From Gordonia sediminis (lineage in GTDB: Bacteria > Actinomycetota > Actinomycetes > Mycobacteriales > Mycobacteriaceae): a DNA stretch of 64,000 nt. Shown here in pieces: positions 16,859 through 29,642 of the stretch. Under the pieces are notes generated by a model that worked only from the letters and a program-made list of their open reading frames with translations, was not told the origin of the DNA and did no database searches. The position numbers and the translations under genes were made by a program. Within the stretch, counting starts at the first letter, position 1. Each line of letters opens with the position of its first letter. The stretch spans positions 186,001 through 250,000 of the forward strand of contig RZUM01000004.1 in assembly GCA_004193205.1 (NCBI GenBank), read 5' to 3'.

Positions 16859-17830
16859 ATGGACGACCAGTCCGCCGAGCACAGCTCACTGTACTCGCTG
16901 GAGTTTCCCGCGCCCCGGGTGTCGAACGACGAGGGCGCCGGGCCGGTGTTGCTCCACGCCCTCGACGGGTTCGCCGACGCCGGCCACGCCGTGGCGTTGG
17001 CGGCACGACACCTGCGCGATGCGCTGGATTCCGAGCTGGTGGCCACCTTTTCCACCGACGAACTGATCGACTACCGATCGCGCCGGCCCACCATCACCTT
17101 CAGCGACAACAAGTTCACCGACGTTTCGATGCCGTCGTTGACGATGCACGCGATCCGCGACGACAAGGGGCGGCCGTTCCTGCTGCTCGCCGGCGCGGAG
17201 CCGGACCTGCGCTGGGAACAGTTCGTAGAGGCGGTCCGTCGTCTCGCCGAGCGGTTCGGCGTGACCGACGTCATCGGGCTCAACGCGATCCCGATGGCGG
17301 TGCCACACACGCGGCAACCGTCGATCACCGCACACGGCAACGACCCCGAGCGGCTCGGTGACCTGCCGCGTTGGGGCTCGACGATGAAGCTTCCGGCCAG
17401 CGCGTCGATGCTGCTCGAGTTGCGTATGAGTGAGCGTGATTACCGCGCTGCCGGCCTGTCGGTTCATGTGCCGCATTACCTTTCGCAGACCGATTACCCG
17501 GCCGCCTCGTCCCGACTGCTCGCCGCGGTCGGCGAGCTGACCGGCCTGCAGCTGCCGACGGCCGCGCTGGACAACGCGGCGGACAAGGTGCGGGTCCAGG
17601 TCGACAACGAGGTGTCGGGCAACGCCGAAATCGAGTCGGTCGTGGCCGCCCTGGAGGCGCAGTACGACAGTTTCACCCAGGCGCAGGAGGAACGGGCGTC
17701 GCTACTGGCCGCCGAGGCGGATCTGCCGACCGGCGACGAACTCGGCGCCGAACTCGAACGCTTCCTCGCCGAGCAGTTACGTGGTGACGAGGGTCAGTCG
17801 GGCACGGGCGGTTCCCCATCCGCGATCTGA
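16859..17830 (+). CDS. PAC2-family protein (proteasome assembly chaperone-like)
   Basis: A 323-residue PAC2 superfamily protein, homologous in position and sequence type to M. tuberculosis Rv2714. Family features are VLLHALDGFADAGHAVALAARHL near the N-terminus, the middle segment DVIGLNAIPMAVPHTRQPSITAHG, and HVPHYLSQTDYPAASSRLL; the last 60 residues are a helical, charged tail. GAGGAGGGA precedes the ATG at 16859. A helicase gene begins 5 bp after its stop, so the two are almost certainly one operon. Despite the name no proteasome genes are nearby; the molecular role is unknown. Confidence 0.88.
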   Translation: MDDQSAEHSSLYSLEFPAPRVSNDEGAGPVLLHALDGFADAGHAVALAARHLRDALDSELVATFSTDELIDYRSRRPTITFSDNKFTDVSMPSLTMHAIRDDKGRPFLLLAGAEPDLRWEQFVEAVRRLAERFGVTDVIGLNAIPMAVPHTRQPSITAHGNDPERLGDLPRWGSTMKLPASASMLLELRMSERDYRAAGLSVHVPHYLSQTDYPAASSRLLAAVGELTGLQLPTAALDNAADKVRVQVDNEVSGNAEIESVVAALEAQYDSFTQAQEERASLLAAEADLPTGDELGAELERFLAEQLRGDEGQSGTGGSPSAI

Positions 17831-17835
17831 GCGAG

Positions 17836-19932
17836 GTGACCGGGCGGTCGCTGACCCCGGTCGCCGACGAGGATGCCGCGTTCGAGACCTTCACCGCATG
17901 GTGGAACGATCGCGACATCGAGCTGTACCCCCACCAAGAGGAGTCGCTGCTCGAACTCATCGCCGGCAACAACCTGATCCTCGCCACCCCGACCGGTTCG
18001 GGGAAATCGCTGGTGGCGGCGGGCGCGATCCACTTCGCCCGCTGCCGCGGCGAGCGGGCCTACTACACGGCCCCGATCAAGGCCCTGGTCAGCGAGAAAT
18101 TCTTCGACCTGTGCGCGATGTTCGGTGCCGAGTCGGTCGGACTGCTCACCGGTGACGCCGCGGTCAACACCGACGCCCCAATCATCTGCGCGACCGCCGA
18201 GATCGTCGCCAACCTGGCGCTGCGTGACGGTTCCGACAGCGACATCGGCGTGCTGATCGCCGACGAGTTCCACTACTACGGCGAACCGGACCGCGGCTGG
18301 GCGTGGCAGGTGCCCCTCATCGAACTGCCCCACACCCAGTTCCTGCTCATGTCGGCCACCCTGGGTGACGTCACCTTCTTCGTCGACGATCTGCGCCGCC
18401 GCACCGGTCGCGACACGTCGGCGATCACCGGCACTCAACGTCCGGTCCCGCTCGAGTACTCCTACGCGATGACGCCCGTGCACGAGACCATCGAGGAACT
18501 CATCGGCGCCGGACGGGCACCCATCTACGTGGTGCATTTCACCCAGGCCGCCGCGGTCGAACGCGCGCAGGCGCTGCTGTCGGCGCGCATCACGGACAAA
18601 ACGGAAAAGGCCGCGATCGCCGAGGCGATCGGGGACTTCCGATTCTCCACCGGATTCGGGTCGACGCTGTCCAAACTGCTGCGCGCCGGGATCGGTGTGC
18701 ACCACGCGGGCATGCTGCCGCGGTACCGACGCCTCGTCGAACGCCTCGCCCAGCAGGGGTTGTTGAAGGTCGTGGCAGGGACCGACACCCTCGGAGTCGG
18801 CATCAACGTGCCGATCCGCACCGTGCTGTTCGGCGCGCTGAGCAAGTACGACGGCACGCGGGTGCGCCGGCTGCGCGCCCGCGAGTTCCATCAGATCGCC
18901 GGGCGCGCGGGTCGGGCCGGCTTCGATTCGGTGGGATATGTCGTCGCCCAGGCCCCCGAACACGACGTCGAGAACGCCCGCGCGGTCGCCAAGGCCGGCG
19001 ATGATCCGAAGAAGCTGCGCAAGGTGGTGCGCAAGAAGCCGCCCGAGGGCTTCGTCTCGTGGGGTGAGAAGACGTTCACCCAGCTCGTCGATGCGCCCGA
19101 CGAACCGCTGCGGTCGCATTTCCGGATGACCACCGCCATCCTCATGGAAGTGCTGTCACGGCCGGGTGACTGCTTCGCGGCGCTGCGCCAACTCCTCGAG
19201 ACCAGCCATGAGCCGCGCAACCGCCAGTTGCGCCACATCCGCCACACCATCGAGCTCTACCGCGGGCTGCGGGAATCGGGGATCGTGGTCCAGCTCGACG
19301 CGCCCGACGACGACGGCAAGAACGTACGGCTGTCGGTGGACATGCCGGAGAACTTCGCGCTGACCAATCCGCTGTCCGCGTTCGCGCTCGCGGCCTTCGA
19401 GATCCTCGACCCGGACTCGGCCGGCTACGCCCTCGATGTGATCTCCATCCTGGAATGCACCCTCGACGACCCGCGGCCGCTGCTGTTCGCGCAACGCAAG
19501 GTTTCCCGCGACGCGGCGATCGCCGAGATGAAGGCGGACGGGGTCGAGTACTCCGAACGCATGACCCGGCTGGAGGAGATCACCTGGCCGCGGCCGCTGG
19601 CCGAGGAGATCGAGTACGCCTACGGCGTCTACCGCCGCGGCCATCCCTGGGTGTCGCCGTATCCGCCGTCGCCGAAGTCGGTGCTGCGCGAGATGCTGGA
19701 GAAGTCGATGACCTTCACCGAGCTGATCTCGGCCTACGGCCTCGCGCGCAGCGAAGGTGTGGTGCTGCGCTACCTGTCGGACTGCTATCGCGTTCTGCGA
19801 CAAGGTCTTCCGAACACGGTCGCCACCCCGGAGATCGTGGCCATCACCGAGCAGGTCGGCGAGATGGTCCGCTGCGTCGATTCCAGCCTGGTCGACGAGT
19901 GGGAAGAGCTCAATCTGTCGCCGGTGGAGTAG
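17836..19932 (+). CDS. DEAD/DEAH-box helicase with DUF3516 C-terminal domain
   Basis: A 698-residue SF2 helicase of the Ski2/HelY-like type. It has LYPHQEESLLEL (Q-like motif), ATPTGSGKS (I), ADEFHYY with DEFH in place of DEAH (II), MSATLGD (III), GTDTLGVGINVPIRTVLF (V) and QIAGRAGRAGFDSVG (VI). The region after about residue 390, with KPPEGFVSWGEKTF and a long helical tail, matches the DUF3516 architecture of actinobacterial helicases. The GTG at 17836 lies 5 nt after the PAC2 stop, and the GCGAG before it is a poor ribosome-binding site, suggesting translational coupling. RNA is the likely substrate, by family analogy only. Confidence 0.9.
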   Translation: MTGRSLTPVADEDAAFETFTAWWNDRDIELYPHQEESLLELIAGNNLILATPTGSGKSLVAAGAIHFARCRGERAYYTAPIKALVSEKFFDLCAMFGAESVGLLTGDAAVNTDAPIICATAEIVANLALRDGSDSDIGVLIADEFHYYGEPDRGWAWQVPLIELPHTQFLLMSATLGDVTFFVDDLRRRTGRDTSAITGTQRPVPLEYSYAMTPVHETIEELIGAGRAPIYVVHFTQAAAVERAQALLSARITDKTEKAAIAEAIGDFRFSTGFGSTLSKLLRAGIGVHHAGMLPRYRRLVERLAQQGLLKVVAGTDTLGVGINVPIRTVLFGALSKYDGTRVRRLRAREFHQIAGRAGRAGFDSVGYVVAQAPEHDVENARAVAKAGDDPKKLRKVVRKKPPEGFVSWGEKTFTQLVDAPDEPLRSHFRMTTAILMEVLSRPGDCFAALRQLLETSHEPRNRQLRHIRHTIELYRGLRESGIVVQLDAPDDDGKNVRLSVDMPENFALTNPLSAFALAAFEILDPDSAGYALDVISILECTLDDPRPLLFAQRKVSRDAAIAEMKADGVEYSERMTRLEEITWPRPLAEEIEYAYGVYRRGHPWVSPYPPSPKSVLREMLEKSMTFTELISAYGLARSEGVVLRYLSDCYRVLRQGLPNTVATPEIVAITEQVGEMVRCVDSSLVDEWEELNLSPVE

Positions 19933-19933
19933 C

Positions 19934-20866
19934 TCACTCGCGCCGGACGGCGCCGCTCTGCTCCACCAGATCGGTCAGGATCCCGGCCAGTGTGACATAG
20001 GCGTCGGCCCGACCCACCGACTCGCGGAACACCAGTCCGATACGGCGGCCGGGCCGTGGCCGGGCAAACGTGGCCGTCGCCAGGGCACCGCTCTCCGTCT
20101 CGGCGACGACCGCGGTCTGCGGGATCAGGGTGACACCCAGGCCACCCTCCACGCACTGCACCGCCGTCGCCAGCGACGCGGCCCGCGTCTGACCGACATC
20201 GGGCCGCACCCCGGCCAGCCGGCACACCTCGAGCGCTTGATCACGCAGACAGTGCCCCTCGTCGAGCAGCAGCAGCGGCAGATCCGACAACGACGCCGGG
20301 TCGACGCGGCGCCGGCCCGCGAGCGGGTGACCAACCGGCAGGGCGAGCACGAAATCCTCGGCGTACATGGGCACCTCGACCAGACCGCGCTCCTCGGTGG
20401 GCAACGCGAGCAGCGCCACGTCCAGTGACCCGTCGCGCAACTGCCGGATCAGTCGCACGGTCTGATCTTCGACGACCTGCAACCGCAACGACGGCAGCCG
20501 CTGCGCGACACCGCGCAGGACCCGGGGCAGGATGTAGGGGGCCACAGTTGGTATCAGACCGATCCGGATCGTGCCCGCGAGCGGATCCCCGTTGCCCATG
20601 GCCTCTGCGAGAAGTTCGTCGATGGCGTCGACGGCCGCGATCGCCGCGGGGAGCAGCCGCTCCCCCTCCGGTGTGAGGAACACGCGCCGGGTGGTGCGTT
20701 CCACCAACTGCATCCCCAGACCCGACTCCAGTCCCGCCAAAGCCTGCGAGAGGGTGGGCTGGCTCACACCCAAATCCTCTGCGGCGGAACCGAAATGGCG
20801 ATGTTTCGCGATTGCGACGAACGCACGGAGCGCAGTTATCGACGGCTGATGAATCTTATTGGCCAT
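19934..20866 (-). CDS. oxyR: LysR-family peroxide sensor OxyR (intact)
   Basis: A 310-residue LysR-type activator. The helix-turn-helix is at about 15-60 ([28 protein letters not shown]). The redox pair is present: [12 protein letters not shown] gives Cys206 and Cys215, equivalent to Cys199/Cys208 of E. coli OxyR. The gene is divergent from ahpC, its usual target, and converges on the helicase with 1 bp between stops. ATG 20866 (MANKIHQP) is preferred; ATG 20890 would add eight residues overlapping the operator repeats. Many M. tuberculosis-complex strains carry a decayed oxyR, whereas this copy is complete. Confidence 0.93.
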   Translation of the reverse strand: MANKIHQPSITALRAFVAIAKHRHFGSAAEDLGVSQPTLSQALAGLESGLGMQLVERTTRRVFLTPEGERLLPAAIAAVDAIDELLAEAMGNGDPLAGTIRIGLIPTVAPYILPRVLRGVAQRLPSLRLQVVEDQTVRLIRQLRDGSLDVALLALPTEERGLVEVPMYAEDFVLALPVGHPLAGRRRVDPASLSDLPLLLLDEGHCLRDQALEVCRLAGVRPDVGQTRAASLATAVQCVEGGLGVTLIPQTAVVAETESGALATATFARPRPGRRIGLVFRESVGRADAYVTLAGILTDLVEQSGAVRRE

Positions 20867-20890
20867 GCCTATCAATATAGTGCCTATCAT
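20866..20890. promoter_or_regulatory. Candidate OxyR operator in the oxyR-ahpC intergenic region
   Basis: TGCCTATCA is repeated at 20866-20874 and 20881-20889. Together they give half-sites CTAT (20869-20872), ATAG (20877-20880) and CTAT (20884-20887), the ATAG/CTAT alphabet used by OxyR. The site abuts the oxyR start codon, fitting autorepression, and lies about 110 bp from ahpC. Confidence 0.5.
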
Positions 20891-20998
20891 CACGTTTCGC
20901 TTTTTCCGAGATTCCGGCACGATGGTGCATGTCTGAGGACGAACCCGTTCGCGCACATGACGTACCGAAACGATCCGAGCACAAGGAGCGAAACGAGC

Positions 20999-21586
20999 AT
21001 GGCTCTGCTGACAATCGGCGACCAGTTCCCGGCCTACAACCTCACCGCGGTCATCGGCGGCGACCTCACCAAGGTCGACGCCCAGCAGCCCGACGACTAC
21101 TTCACCACCGTCACCAGTGACGACCACCCGGGCCAGTGGCGCATCATCTTCTTCTGGCCCAAGGACTTCACCTTCGTGTGCCCGACCGAGATCGCGACGT
21201 TCGGCAAGCTGAACGACGAGTTCGCCGATCGTGACGCCCAGGTGCTCGGCGCCTCGGTGGACAACGAGTTCGTCCACTTCCAGTGGCGTGCCCAGCACGA
21301 GGACCTCAAGACCCTCCCGTTCCCCATGCTCAGCGACCTGAAGCGTGAACTCGCCACCGCCGCAGGCGTTCTGAATGCCGACGGTGTCGCCGACCGCGCC
21401 ACCTTCATCGTCGACCCGAACAACGAGATCCAGTTCGTGTCGGTGACCGCCGGTTCGGTCGGCCGCAACGTCGACGAGGTGCTGCGTGTCCTCGACGCAC
21501 TTCAGTCCGACGAGCTGTGCGCCTGCAACTGGAAAAAGGGCGACCCGACCATCAACGCCGGCGAACTGCTCTCCGCGAGCGTCTGA
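20999..21586 (+). CDS. ahpC: Alkyl hydroperoxide reductase AhpC (2-Cys peroxiredoxin)
   Basis: A 195-residue peroxiredoxin that reduces H2O2, organic peroxides and peroxynitrite. The peroxidatic cysteine is Cys61 in DFTFVCPTE, and resolving cysteines lie in LCACNW (about 174-176), the extra Cys being characteristic of mycobacterial AhpC. AAGGAG precedes the ATG at 20999. AhpD follows after 11 bp, and oxyR is divergent, so the operon is expected to be induced by peroxide. Confidence 0.97.
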   Translation: MALLTIGDQFPAYNLTAVIGGDLTKVDAQQPDDYFTTVTSDDHPGQWRIIFFWPKDFTFVCPTEIATFGKLNDEFADRDAQVLGASVDNEFVHFQWRAQHEDLKTLPFPMLSDLKRELATAAGVLNADGVADRATFIVDPNNEIQFVSVTAGSVGRNVDEVLRVLDALQSDELCACNWKKGDPTINAGELLSASV

Positions 21587-21597
21587 GGGGTATCCGA

Positions 21598-22131
21598 ATG
21601 AGCATCGACAATCTGAAGGAAGCGCTTCCGGAGTACGCCAAGGACCTCAAGCTGAACCTCGGTTCGCTGGCCCGCTCCACCGAACTCAACGAGCAGCAGC
21701 TGTGGGGTACCTTCCTGGCCGCGGCCGCCGCGTCACGTAACGCGCAGGTGCTCAACGAGATCGCGGGCGAGGCCGCCGACATCCTGTCGGCCGAGGCCTA
21801 CAACGCCGCGCTCGGCGCCGCGTCGATCATGGGCATGAACAACGTCGCCTACCGGGCCAAGAGCTTCCTCGGTGACGACTACGCCCAGGTCCGGATGGGG
21901 CTGCGGATGAACATCATCGGCAACCCCGGCGTCGAGAAGGCCGACTTCGAGCTGTGGAGTCTGGCCGTGTCGACCATCAACGGCTGCCACGATTGCACCG
22001 GCGCCCACGCCGACGTGGTGCGCAAGGCCGGCCTCACCCGCGAGCAGGTCTGGGAAGCCGTCAAGGTCGCCGCGACCGTGACCGGTGTGGCGCAGGCTCT
22101 GGCCACCTCGCAGGTCCTCGCCGGGGTCTGA
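21598..22131 (+). CDS. ahpD: AhpD alkylhydroperoxidase / AhpC-reducing partner
   Basis: A 177-residue protein that passes electrons (via the lipoylated SucB/Lpd system in mycobacteria) to AhpC. The active site is complete with canonical numbering: Glu118, Cys130-His-Asp-Cys133 and His137 (GCHDCTGAH). GAGGGG precedes the ATG. It is the second gene of the ahpCD operon, closed by a strong terminator. Confidence 0.97.
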   Translation: MSIDNLKEALPEYAKDLKLNLGSLARSTELNEQQLWGTFLAAAAASRNAQVLNEIAGEAADILSAEAYNAALGAASIMGMNNVAYRAKSFLGDDYAQVRMGLRMNIIGNPGVEKADFELWSLAVSTINGCHDCTGAHADVVRKAGLTREQVWEAVKVAATVTGVAQALATSQVLAGV

Positions 22132-22151
22132 TCCACCGGCGTCGAAGACAA

Positions 22152-22191
22152 CCGAACGCCCGGTCACCCCACGAGGTGGCCGGGCATTCGG
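22152..22191. terminator. Bidirectional terminator after ahpD
   Basis: An inverted repeat with outer arms CCGAA/TTCGG and inner arms GCCCGGTCACC/GGTGGCCGGGC (one mismatch) around a 6 nt loop. It lies between the convergent ahpD and aminotransferase genes. Confidence 0.85.
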
Positions 22192-22230
22192 TGTTTCGCA
22201 GCCCCGATGTTTCGCGCCGGGGTCGCGGCG

Positions 22231-23460
22231 TCAGCCGAGAGCGGCGCCGATGCGCTGCGCGAGTTCGCGTACCTCGTCGGTCGTCATGACGAAGGCCGGC
22301 GAGATCTGCAGCGCCCCCTGACCCGCGGCGCGACCGCTGACGCCGTGCTCACGTAGTTTCCCGACCGCGCCGAGCGCCTGCGCGGGATCAGCGAGCTGAA
22401 TCGCGGTGACCGCGCCCAGACCGGTACGCACCTCGGCGACGGCGTCGAGGCCGGCCAACGGCGAGAGTTCGGTCGCCAGGTCGGTTTCCAGTCGGGCCGC
22501 CTCGTCGAGCAGCCCTTCGCGCTCGATGATGTCGAGGTTGGCCATGGCCGCCGCGGCCGCCCCGGCGTGCCCGCCGTAAGTGTAGCCGTGGCGCCACCAG
22601 ACCCCACCGGCGAAGAAGGGCTCGGCGATCTGCGGGGCGATGAACACCGCACCCATCGGCACATATCCCGACGTGAGTCCCTTGGCGGTCGTCATCATGT
22701 CCGGTGCCAGATCGAAACGGCCCGAGGCGAACCACTCGTTGCCGCCGATCCGGCCGAACCCGGTGACGACCTCGTCGGCGACGAACAGCACATCGTGGTC
22801 GCGGCAGATCTGGCGGACCTCGGCGAGGTAGCCTTCCGGCGGCAGGTAGATGCCGCCGGCGCCGATGATCGGTTCGCAGAAGAACGCAGCGATCCGGTCC
22901 GCACCCAGCCGTTCGATGAGTCCGAGCAGGCTCTTGGCGTTGTCCCATTCCACCGACTCGGCGTCGGGCATCAGTTCGCCATAGCCCTCCCGGTTGGCCG
23001 GGATGCCGGCCAGCGCCGTGCCGGCCACGTGCATGCCGTGATAGGCCTTGGTCCGCCCGACCACGATGTTCTTGTCCGGCTTGCCCAGTTCGTGCCAGTA
23101 GCGCCGGGCCAGCTTCGCTGCGGTGTCGACCGAGTCGCTGCCGCCGGAGGTGAAGAAGATCTTGCTGCCGCCGACCGGGGCGATCGCGGCGAGCCGCTCG
23201 GCCAACTCGACGGTGACGTCGGCGGTGAGGTCACCGAACCCCGAGTAGTGCGCGAGCTTGCCGAGTTGGTCGGCCACAGCCTGGGCGACCTCGGTGCGGC
23301 CGTGGCCGATGTTGGTGAACCAGAGCCCGGCCGTCGCGTCGAGATACTCGCGTCCCGTCGAGTCCCAGATGCGGGTCCCGAGTCCGCGCGTCACCACGAA
23401 CCGTCCGTTCGCAGTGACCGATCCCATGTCGGCGAAACCGTGCCAGAGTGCGTCTGCCAT
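22231..23460 (-). CDS. Class III pyridoxal-phosphate aminotransferase
   Basis: A 409-residue omega-aminotransferase-type enzyme. Motifs in order: YLDATAGLWFTNIGHG, FTSGGSDSVDTAAKLARRYW (PLP phosphate region), FFCEPIIGAGGIYLPP, LFVADEVVTGFGRIGG (Asp binding the PLP ring nitrogen) and MTTAKGLTSGYVPMGAV with the Schiff-base Lys. The layout is that of omega-amino acid:pyruvate or diamine transaminases; the donor cannot be fixed from sequence. It is a single gene with no neighbouring catabolic partner. Confidence 0.9.
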   Translation of the reverse strand: MADALWHGFADMGSVTANGRFVVTRGLGTRIWDSTGREYLDATAGLWFTNIGHGRTEVAQAVADQLGKLAHYSGFGDLTADVTVELAERLAAIAPVGGSKIFFTSGGSDSVDTAAKLARRYWHELGKPDKNIVVGRTKAYHGMHVAGTALAGIPANREGYGELMPDAESVEWDNAKSLLGLIERLGADRIAAFFCEPIIGAGGIYLPPEGYLAEVRQICRDHDVLFVADEVVTGFGRIGGNEWFASGRFDLAPDMMTTAKGLTSGYVPMGAVFIAPQIAEPFFAGGVWWRHGYTYGGHAGAAAAAMANLDIIEREGLLDEAARLETDLATELSPLAGLDAVAEVRTGLGAVTAIQLADPAQALGAVGKLREHGVSGRAAGQGALQISPAFVMTTDEVRELAQRIGAALG

Positions 23461-23572
23461 GGATCAATCATGCAGATGACCCGGCGGCGAGCAGACGCCG
23501 GGCCCGGCACCGGCCGGATACGGGTCACCGCGGCGACCCGATATGCGGCGACCCAATATCCTGGGACTCATC

Positions 23573-27475
<3,903 letters not shown>

Positions 27476-27498
27476 CGGGCGCCCACCGCCGGTGTACT

Positions 27499-28017
27499 TC
27501 AGGAACCCACTTCCGAGCTCCGCACCGAGTCGTCGACTGCGGTCTGCTCGACTCCGTCGGTTGCCTCGTGGGTCAGGTTGCCCTGCAGATCATCGATCTC
27601 GCGCTGGAAGTCCTCGATGGAATCGAACGACCGGTACACCGACGCGAACCGCAGATATGCCACCGGGTCGAGGTCGCGCAACGGCCCGAGGATCGCGAGA
27701 CCGACCTCGTTGCTGGGGATCTCCGCCGAGCCGGAGGCGCGCACCGCGTCCTCGACCTGCTGCGCCAGCTGCGCCAAGGCGTCCTCCGCGACATCGCGGC
27801 CCTGACAGGCACGCCGGACACCGCGCATCACCTTTTCACGGCTGAACGGTTCGGTCACCCCGTTGCGCTTGACCACCGACAGCACCGCACTCTCCACCGT
27901 GGAGAATCGGCGCCCACAGTGCGCACAGGAACGGCGCCGACGGATCGCCTGCCCTTCGTCGGTGACACGCGAGTCGATGACCCTGGTGTCTTCGTTCTTG
28001 CAAAACGGGCAGCGCAT
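27499..28017 (-). CDS. nrdR: Transcriptional repressor NrdR
   Basis: A 172-residue nucleotide-sensing repressor of ribonucleotide reductase genes. [17 protein letters not shown] and [13 protein letters not shown] form the zinc ribbon (two Cys pairs), followed by the ATP-cone ([16 protein letters not shown] to about residue 140). The C-terminal 30 residues are acidic and longer than in most family members. GAGGA precedes the ATG at 28017. It lies just downstream of the LysM gene on the same strand, as in M. tuberculosis (Rv2718c/Rv2719c). Confidence 0.96.
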   Translation of the reverse strand: MRCPFCKNEDTRVIDSRVTDEGQAIRRRRSCAHCGRRFSTVESAVLSVVKRNGVTEPFSREKVMRGVRRACQGRDVAEDALAQLAQQVEDAVRASGSAEIPSNEVGLAILGPLRDLDPVAYLRFASVYRSFDSIEDFQREIDDLQGNLTHEATDGVEQTAVDDSVRSSEVGS

Positions 28018-28120
28018 GTCGTCCTCACGCACGTATCGGGACACTCCGGCACAGCGGGTTTCGGCCGCACCGCGCCGGTTCCCGGCGGGGCCCTGTGACA
28101 TCGAGGATACCGTCCGCGGA

Positions 28121-28618
28121 TCAGTGGTAGGCAGGGGCGATCAACGCCTGCCCGACCTGCAGACCCGAGGCCGACAGGTCGTTGCGGGCGACGATCTCCT
28201 CGATCACGGACTGACGCGGGACATCGGGCGCCACACGGTCGGCGATAGAACTCAACGAGTCGCCGGCACGGACATGGACCACCTCGGTCCCGACCGGTGT
28301 CGGCGCCACCGACGCCGCGTAGTTCGAGCCCACGATGGCGACCACCCAGACCAGCACCGCAAGCGCGACGCCGACCAGGACCGCGAGCGCCGCAGCCCGC
28401 CGACGGGCGTACACGCGGGGATCCACAACCGGTGCCGCGCAACGGGTACCACGGATCTGTGCGGAAGTAGCGAGCTCTCCCCCGGGGCGCCGGACGGGCT
28501 GGTGACCGCCTGAGGGACGCCGGCCGGCGGTGACGGACCGCGGGGGGACCGCACGGGTGACCGAACGCGGGGAGGCCGCGGTCGGGAGGGAGCGGCGGGT
28601 GAGGGTTGCCGTGCTCAT
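28121..28618 (-). CDS. LysM-domain single-pass membrane protein, SOS-controlled
   Basis: A 165-residue protein with a basic, Arg/Pro/Ser-rich cytoplasmic N-terminus, one transmembrane helix (about 75-97) and an extracytoplasmic LysM peptidoglycan-binding domain (about 113-162, [17 protein letters not shown] ... [11 protein letters not shown]). AGGAG precedes the ATG. It is divergent from lexA and has two adjacent LexA boxes directly upstream. This is the position of M. tuberculosis Rv2719c, a DNA-damage-induced cell-envelope protein reported to affect septation; a cell-division checkpoint role is therefore likely but inferred. Confidence 0.88.
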   Translation of the reverse strand: MSTATLTRRSLPTAASPRSVTRAVPPRSVTAGRRPSGGHQPVRRPGGELATSAQIRGTRCAAPVVDPRVYARRRAAALAVLVGVALAVLVWVVAIVGSNYAASVAPTPVGTEVVHVRAGDSLSSIADRVAPDVPRQSVIEEIVARNDLSASGLQVGQALIAPAYH

Positions 28619-28630
28619 CGTGTTCTCCTG

Positions 28631-28646
28631 TCGATCACATGTTCGA
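28631..28646. promoter_or_regulatory. LexA (SOS) box 1, LysM-gene side
   Basis: TCGATCACATGTTCGA matches the actinobacterial SOS consensus TCGAAC-N4-GTTCGA with one mismatch. It starts 13 bp upstream of the LysM start codon. Confidence 0.8.
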
Positions 28647-28662
28647 TGGAACGTCTGTTCGA
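28647..28662. promoter_or_regulatory. LexA (SOS) box 2, LysM-gene side
   Basis: TGGAACGTCTGTTCGA immediately abuts box 1 and matches the consensus with one mismatch in the arms. A likely -10 (TACAAA on the minus strand, 28663-28668) lies next to it, so LexA bound here would cover the transcription start. Confidence 0.7.
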
Positions 28663-28699
28663 TTTGTAGCACGGTGCACCGACAATGTCTCGACACGCC

Positions 28700-28715
28700 T
28701 CGAACACATGTTTGA
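28700..28715. promoter_or_regulatory. LexA (SOS) box 3, lexA side
   Basis: TCGAACACATGTTTGA matches the SOS consensus with one mismatch and overlaps the -35 hexamer of the lexA promoter. Confidence 0.85.
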
Positions 28716-28740
28716 ACATGTCCGGGCGCTGGGCTAGTGT
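28712..28740 (+). promoter_or_regulatory. lexA promoter
   Basis: TTGAAC (28712-28717) and TAGTGT (28735-28740) are spaced by 17 bp and overlap LexA box 3. This predicts a lexA leader of about 100 nt and autorepression. Confidence 0.65.
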
Positions 28741-28847
28741 CTGGCATAGACAAGAGACGCACTGACCAGCGATCGCGCAGCACAGCCAGTCAGCCGTCCC
28801 GAACATCTGACCTGATCACCGAACCCGGAACAGAGAGGACTCACGCG

Positions 28848-29621
28848 ATGAGCGACAAGGGCGGCGGCCGGCGGGGCGCGCCACGCGGTGCCGGCAAGGC
28901 GGCCGACACCTCCACCGACGGGACAGCTACCGACACGAAACCCGAAGTCGCCATTACCGATCCGGAGGCCGCCGAGGCCTCGCTGACCGCGCGTCAGCGA
29001 GGGGTCCTCGAGTTCATCCGACGGTCGGTACGCGAGCGTGGTTACCCGCCGAGCATCCGCGAGATCGGTGACGCCGTCGGACTGACCTCGACATCCTCGG
29101 TGGCACACCAGCTTCGCACGCTGGAACGCAAAGGCCTGCTCAAGCGCGACCACAACCGACCGCGGGCGGTCAACATCTCCGATGGTGATCACACGCCCCC
29201 GGGCGGCGGCTCGGCGGCACCCGTCGCCGACGGCGCGGCACTGCCCACGCCGACCTTCGTGCCCGTGCTGGGCCGCATCGCCGCGGGTGGGCCCATCCTG
29301 GCCGAGGAAGCCGTCGAGGACGTGTTCCCGCTCCCCCGCGAACTCGTGGGTGAGGGATCACTGTTCCTGTTGCGCGTCGTCGGCGAGTCGATGATCGACG
29401 CCGCCATCTGCGACGGCGACTGGGTCGTCGTGCGGCAGCAGAACGTCGCCGACAACGGCGACATCGTCGCGGCGATGATCGACGGCGAGGCCACCGTGAA
29501 GACCTTCAAGCGCAAGAACGGTCATGTCTGGCTGATGCCGCACAACGACCTGTTCGAACCCATCCCCGGCGACGACGCGGCCATCCTCGGAAAAGTCGTG
29601 ACGGTGATGCGCCGGGTCTGA
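28848..29621 (+). CDS. lexA: SOS repressor LexA
   Basis: A 257-residue self-cleaving repressor. A disordered N-terminal tail of about 45 residues precedes the winged helix ([16 protein letters not shown]... [17 protein letters not shown]). The cleavage site is Ala146-Gly147 in GRIAAGGPI, the nucleophile Ser181 in GESMIDAA, and the general base Lys218 in TVKTFKRK, so the protein is competent for RecA-stimulated cleavage. ATG 28848 follows AGAGGA; longer in-frame starts would extend into the promoter. The N-terminal tail is longer than in E. coli, as in other actinobacteria. Confidence 0.97.
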   Translation: MSDKGGGRRGAPRGAGKAADTSTDGTATDTKPEVAITDPEAAEASLTARQRGVLEFIRRSVRERGYPPSIREIGDAVGLTSTSSVAHQLRTLERKGLLKRDHNRPRAVNISDGDHTPPGGGSAAPVADGAALPTPTFVPVLGRIAAGGPILAEEAVEDVFPLPRELVGEGSLFLLRVVGESMIDAAICDGDWVVVRQQNVADNGDIVAAMIDGEATVKTFKRKNGHVWLMPHNDLFEPIPGDDAAILGKVVTVMRRV

Positions 29622-29642
29622 CCGGCGCATCTCCGTCGACCC

